Assembly (NCBI GenBank): GCA_021108375.1
Contig: JAIORA010000012.1
Span: 222,138-286,137 of the forward strand
From: Anaerohalosphaeraceae bacterium
GTDB lineage: Bacteria > Planctomycetota > Phycisphaerae > Sedimentisphaerales > UBA12454
Direction: 5' to 3'
Length of the DNA stretch: 64,000 nucleotides
Shown here: piece after piece, positions 60,413-64,000 of the stretch
How positions within the stretch are numbered: position 1 is the stretch's first letter
Layout: each line of letters opens with the position of its first letter
Translations under genes and position numbers: made by a program
Notes under the pieces: generated by a model
Told to the model about the DNA's origin: nothing
Databases searched by the model: none
The model's input: only the letters and a program-made list of their open reading frames with translations

Positions 60413-61492
60413 ATGTTTAAGGTGATTAGGTTGCCGCAATTGGCTAAGGATATGCAGGAGGCGACGATAGTGGCTTGTTTGGTGGAGCTTGGCAACGAAG
60501 TCAAAATCGGCGATTGTTTATTTGAAATTGAAACCGATAAGGCGCTCGTCGAAATGGAATCGCCTGATGCCGGTTTCATAAAAGCGCTCATCGCGAAAGA
60601 GGGCGACAGCCTCGGCGTTGATGACGTGATGCTCGTACTCGGCGAAAAAGATTCAGAGTTGACCGACGAGGTGCTAACTTCGCTTGTTGGCGAAAGCAGC
60701 AAAAAAGCCGCCGCTGGAAACGAAGAAAAATCTCGAAGCACCTCTGTCGCCGAAATATCCGAGGCCGATGCGATTGGTTCTATTTGCGAGCAGGGCACTG
60801 ACGGTGAAATGGTATATAAGTTGGGGCAGAGGGTTGCGGTTAATCGGCTGGGCAAAATTACCGCAAAAAAAATGGTGCAGTCCAAACGCGAAATACCGTG
60901 CTTTTATCTCAATGTTACCGTAAACGCTGCGGCGATTGTAGAGTATCGGACAGAGGTTAATAAAGCTGGCAGCGAGAAAATTTCTTATAACGATTTTGTT
61001 ATGCGCGCCCTTGCGGCTGGCTTGCAGAAGTTTCCTGTTATGACCGGCCAGCTCGACGGCGATAGTATTGTGTTAGCAGATTCTATCGGAATCGGTCTGG
61101 CGATTAGTGCCCCGGCCGGGCTTGTTGCGCCGATAGTAAAAGATGTTGAGAAAAAGACGCTCCAGCAGGTAGCCGCTGATAGCAGAGCTTTGATAGACAG
61201 GGCGCAAAATGGAAAGTTGCGGCCAGATGATTTTGTCGGTGGGTGCATTACGCTGAGCAATCTCGGCGCTTTTGGAATCGATTCATTTGTGCCGATTGTC
61301 GCCCCGGGCCAGTGCAGTATTTTAGGCGTTGGCAAAATTTCCGATATTTGCGTTCCTGATGATGACAAACTGTCAACTGGCAAGGCGATGAAGATGACCC
61401 TTGCCGTTGACCACCGCATAGCTAACGGCGCAGAGGCAGCGAGATTTTTAGACTTTGTCGTTAAGCAGTTAGAATCGTCAGATACCTTATAG
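60413..61492 (+). CDS. 2-Oxoacid dehydrogenase E2-type acyltransferase lacking a recognisable subunit-binding domain
   Basis: A 359-residue protein. The N-terminal lipoyl domain has the lipoylation lysine K43 in FEIETDKALVEMESP. A linker of about 35 residues follows, then a CoA-dependent acyltransferase domain with RVAVNRLGKITAKKMVQSKREIPCFYLN, GIGLAISAPAGLVAPIVKDVE, TLSNLGAFGIDSFVPIVAPGQCSILGVG and the catalytic DHRIANG (H334). A peripheral subunit-binding domain, normally between the two, is not recognisable. E1 and E3 genes are not adjacent. It may join a complex encoded elsewhere or transfer acyl groups on its own. A GAGGAAAGG SD supports the start. Confidence 0.88.
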   Translation: MFKVIRLPQLAKDMQEATIVACLVELGNEVKIGDCLFEIETDKALVEMESPDAGFIKALIAKEGDSLGVDDVMLVLGEKDSELTDEVLTSLVGESSKKAAAGNEEKSRSTSVAEISEADAIGSICEQGTDGEMVYKLGQRVAVNRLGKITAKKMVQSKREIPCFYLNVTVNAAAIVEYRTEVNKAGSEKISYNDFVMRALAAGLQKFPVMTGQLDGDSIVLADSIGIGLAISAPAGLVAPIVKDVEKKTLQQVAADSRALIDRAQNGKLRPDDFVGGCITLSNLGAFGIDSFVPIVAPGQCSILGVGKISDICVPDDDKLSTGKAMKMTLAVDHRIANGAEAARFLDFVVKQLESSDTL

Positions 61493-61838
61493 GCACTATT
61501 TAATTAGACACAGATTTACACAGATTTTAAAAAAGTAAAAAGATAGATTGCCGCGGCCTTACGGCCTCGCAATGACAACAACCCCTTGATTCATCAGGGG
61601 GCTAAATGGCGGTGCGGAACGGGAAATGAAATATGTAAGCCCCCCCTCAGGCAGGCCTGGGGGCTAACCATTCGGCCTGCGGCCGAAAAAGGATGACCCC
61701 CTCATAGTGATGAGGGGGCTAAGCGGCGATGGGAAAGGGATAGCAAAATATGGAAGCACGAACCCCCAAGCAGGCTTGGGGGCTAAATATTTGACCTACG
61801 GGCTAATGGCGGCGGGGAAGGGTAGATGTTTGCGTTTT
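61493..61838. repeat. Palindrome tract between E2 and mltA genes
   Basis: No gene. Elements include GATTGCCGCGGCC-tta-CGGCCTCGCAATGAC (61546-61575), AACC-stem-GGCTAA palindromes near 61580-61606, 61645-61670, 61696-61722 (CCCCCTCAT/ATGAGGGGG) and 61762-61788 (CCCCCAAGC/GCTTGGGGG), and TTCGGCC/GGCCGAA (61671-61687). They repeat with AAACGGCGATGGGAAAGGG-like spacers. Confidence 0.75.
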
Positions 61839-63032
61839 TTATTTCAGGAGCAAATAATACAGTCGGCCTTCCTGATAAGTTCTGCCGGCGAGCGTTCCTG
61901 CTTTGTCGCCTTGTCCCATATAAATATCACATCTGCCGGCAGCCCGAATCGCGCCACCAGTGTCCTGGTCGAGAGCAAATGCTGTGTAAGGCCTGTCGAT
62001 AATGCCGCCATTTTTTTCGTAAGGTATTCTCGTTGAAATGAATGTTAAACCTCCCGGCGGGAAAATCGTTTTGTCGGTCGCTATCGATCGGTACGCGGTT
62101 ACTTCTTCGTTGATGCTGCCGCGAGGGTCGCCGGACTGGGTTCTGAAGAAAACGAACCGCGGGTTCATAGCAATGTATGTGTTAACCCTATCGGGGCGAA
62201 CCTTGAAATAATCTATCATTGCGGAAAGGCTCATTTTGCCATCGTCAAATTTGCCCTGGGCGAGCATTTTTTTGGAAAGGCTCTTATATTCGCGACCGTT
62301 ACTGGCAGCGTAGCCGAGGCCGACCAATTCGCCATCGAGTAGTCTTATCTTGGCTGAGCCTTGCACGTGGGTGATGTAAACCTCGAACGGGCAGGCCATC
62401 CATATCAGCTCAAGTCCGTCGAGTGCGTTTGAGTTTTGCAGTTGTGCTCTCGTTGGGTAGGGCCTCATTCTGCCGTTAGCGGATTTTTGGCCGAGTATCT
62501 TTCCCTTGTCCCCTTTGATGAGGTCGGGCGGTTGTTTGTAGAGTGGGTATTTGAATTTTTCGGTTTCGGTCATCGACCCATCGAAAATCGGGGTGTAATA
62601 GCCGGTAAACAGAACCGTTCCACGGTTGTCGCAGCCGACGGAAGTATAGACATCGAATTTTTCGGTGATGGCGGCACTGAGGTTCTTGCCACGCAGGCGG
62701 GAGTTTAGCAGTTTTGCAAATGCTTCTAAGCTCTCGACGGCCATATCGTGGGAGACTGGGCCACGCGGGTAGAACTGTTTGCTGGATGGTTTTTTGAGGT
62801 AGTTAATGCTCTTGGCGGTCGCTTCCTTCAGGTCGCCTAAGTTGTAGCAGGCGAAAGTGAAATCCGGGATGTCGTGAGGGTTGGTTATCAGCCGAAGTGC
62901 GGATTCACCCGGCGGCAGCGGCTTGTCGTAATCTACGGGTATTTCAATTTCCTCGAATTTTGTGGGCCGTTGGCAGCCGGTAATAAGGATGCATATCAGC
63001 AGAAATTCAGCGATTAGGATAAGTTTTTTCAT
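61839..63032 (-). CDS. mltA: Membrane-bound lytic murein transglycosylase A (MltA)
   Basis: A 397-residue lipoprotein with lipobox ILITGC (Cys near residue 19). The body has the MltA double-psi beta-barrel motifs VLFTGYYTPIFDGS, GELVGLGYAASNGREYKSLSKKML, NPRFVFFRTQ and the catalytic-aspartate region FALDQDTGGAIRAAGRCDIYMGQGDKAG. It cuts peptidoglycan glycan strands, forming 1,6-anhydro ends, and shows that this lineage has peptidoglycan turnover. I chose the ATG at 63032, directly before the signal sequence; ATG 63050 is six residues upstream and also possible. Confidence 0.93.
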   Translation of the reverse strand: MKKLILIAEFLLICILITGCQRPTKFEEIEIPVDYDKPLPPGESALRLITNPHDIPDFTFACYNLGDLKEATAKSINYLKKPSSKQFYPRGPVSHDMAVESLEAFAKLLNSRLRGKNLSAAITEKFDVYTSVGCDNRGTVLFTGYYTPIFDGSMTETEKFKYPLYKQPPDLIKGDKGKILGQKSANGRMRPYPTRAQLQNSNALDGLELIWMACPFEVYITHVQGSAKIRLLDGELVGLGYAASNGREYKSLSKKMLAQGKFDDGKMSLSAMIDYFKVRPDRVNTYIAMNPRFVFFRTQSGDPRGSINEEVTAYRSIATDKTIFPPGGLTFISTRIPYEKNGGIIDRPYTAFALDQDTGGAIRAAGRCDIYMGQGDKAGTLAGRTYQEGRLYYLLLK

Positions 63033-63361
63033 AATTTGTGGTCTCTTCATAAGCTAATGTTATAGTTTCTACGTGCGTTAAGACAAAATCAGCGCACTTC
63101 GGTATTACTCGGCAAAATGCCCGGAAAAACTAAAATTAACGCCTTCCTCATTTGGCCGTCAGGCTTGCTTGATGGTTTGTGCGCTCGTAACTATTTAACC
63201 GTTATTATTATATGTAACCACGAACCCCCAGGCTGGCCTGGGGGCTAAACGGCGATGGGAAAGGGATAGGATATATGTAAGCGTGAACCCCCTGATGAAT
63301 CAGGGGGCTAACTTAGATTTCTCCACGTTGGTCGAAAGACATAAGTCTTGTGCGAGCGGGG
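63033..63361. repeat. Palindromes upstream of mltA
   Basis: No gene. Palindromes CCCCCAGGC/GCCTGGGGG (63225-63246) and CCCCCTGAT/ATCAGGGGG (63287-63308), both in AACC...GGCTAA flanks, are separated by ACGGCGATGGGAAAGGGATA-like text. An ATTTCTCCACGTTGGTCGAAA element follows (about 63316). Confidence 0.75.
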
Positions 63362-63799
63362 TTAACTGAACGTTAATAGCTTGAAGCCGGACTGGGGGTC
63401 GGGCTTACGGGCAGCGGTTATCCCGGAAATCTCAATTATCGTAATCTCAAGTGTTAAAAATATCTTCACTCCGCCTCGTGGACAGCCGGCCATAACTTTA
63501 TCGCCCCGGCCAATACCCGCATGCAAGTGCATCTTCGGAACGCCCCGGTCATCGCAATAAATCGTTCCAACTCCAAGAGCTTCGCCGGGGCCAGTGAACT
63601 TTCGCATATCAGCGACTATCGGGTTTTCAGTTTTCGGGCCTACAACAACGCCAGCCTCCCTGAAGCCTCCAGTAATGAAAATCGCGGCACTATGAATATC
63701 TTCCTTTGCGGCCAGAGACTCAATCGATTCGTAAAGTTCCTCGCCTTCCGAAAGTACAACCGTGATTATTCGGCCCGGCCTGCCAATAGCATATTCCAT
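63362..63799 (-). CDS. PPC/DUF296-domain protein
   Basis: A 145-residue protein with the plant-and-prokaryote conserved domain: GRIITVVLSEGEELYESIESLAAKEDIHSAAIFITGGFREAGV, then PKMHLHAGIGRGDKVMAGCPRGGVKIFLTLEITIIEI. The HLH and adjacent histidine/cysteine pattern is the usual metal-binding part of the trimeric fold. In plants the domain joins AT-hook DNA-binding proteins; bacterial stand-alone members have unknown function. A GAGGAG SD precedes the ATG. Confidence 0.88.
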   Translation of the reverse strand: MEYAIGRPGRIITVVLSEGEELYESIESLAAKEDIHSAAIFITGGFREAGVVVGPKTENPIVADMRKFTGPGEALGVGTIYCDDRGVPKMHLHAGIGRGDKVMAGCPRGGVKIFLTLEITIIEISGITAARKPDPQSGFKLLTFS

Positions 63800-63823
63800 T
63801 TTAACTCCTCAAAAAAAATACAA

Positions 63824-64000
63824 AAAATTTAGCCACAGATGGACACTGATAAACACAGATTTAAAAAAAGTAAAAAACAAAACTGGATTCCCGCTTTCGC
63901 GGGAATGACAGAAAAAATTAGACACAAAGGCACAAAGTTTTTTAGCCACCTATGAAGAGCTCAAGGTCAAGTAATAAAATCCCTTTTTCCTCATCTTTTT
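63824..64000. repeat. Repeats at the window end
   Basis: A GCCACAGATGGACACTGATA-type repeat (63831) shared with 54671, then TGGATTCCCGC-tttc-GCGGGAATGACA (63883-63911) and a second GCCAC-type stretch. No gene is seen before the end. Confidence 0.6.

Noticed and set aside
1..64000. tRNA or rRNA genes
   Set aside because: No cloverleaf with a TTCGA-type arm and no rRNA segments were noticed; a tRNA scan would settle this.

Overview
The window looks like a contiguous stretch of a Phycisphaerae-type planctomycete chromosome (Sedimentisphaerales or MSBL9-like; inferred from gene content, not from a marker-gene search). Clues are a Planctomycetes-style prepilin with a terminal H-x-DG motif, a dockerin-like C-terminus ending in an IDFIDFAIMASNWLE-type segment, a PEP-CTERM protein, an ECF sigma factor paired with a one-TM partner, LptE/BamD/SurA-like envelope assembly genes (diderm envelope), and intergenic DNA packed with small palindromes. 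Two perfect parS sites beside parB suggest the locus is in the origin half of the chromosome.

Layout. 0-16.6 kb: Gfo/Idh/MocA fragment, dUTPase-like protein, glyA, parS-parB, apbE, a B12-binding radical SAM protein, then a leftward block LOG-nth-dsbD-ftsH and envelope factors (LptE-like, TPR, parvulin), and purC. 16.8-28.7 kb: MFS transporter, a leftward leucine operon (leuA-leuC-S23 protein-TM protein-leuD-leuB), a small two-TM protein, and asd-truA-glycosyltransferase. 28.9-34.7 kb: nikR, divergent from a probable six-gene metal-uptake operon (prepilin, secreted dockerin protein, binding protein, radical SAM enzyme, FecCD permease, ATPase).

34.8-42.7 kb: a complete type II-C CRISPR-Cas locus. 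It has 48 identical 36-nt repeats with 47 30-nt spacers, leftward cas9-cas1-cas2 and a divergent tracrRNA gene. The repeats carry their own extended -10 element. Cas1 is interrupted by an in-frame TAA, so the system may interfere but no longer adapt. A degenerate repeat lies just upstream of cas9, positioned like its promoter.

42.8-51.1 kb: yjbQ, a BrkB-type membrane protein, a large AsmA-like protein and the classic rpsB-tsf-pyrH-frr cluster. 51.6-64 kb: PEP-CTERM protein, a sigma factor preceded by a helically phased A-tract array, its TM partner, then an island flanked by a duplicated gene end. The island contains a structured leader RNA, an XRE regulator, IS200 and a DUF5131 protein. Beyond it are rpsT, a TPR protein, an E2-type acyltransferase, mltA and a PPC-domain protein.

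Intergenic regions share several families of short palindromes. In these the flanks are conserved while the stem arms differ between copies by compensatory changes.
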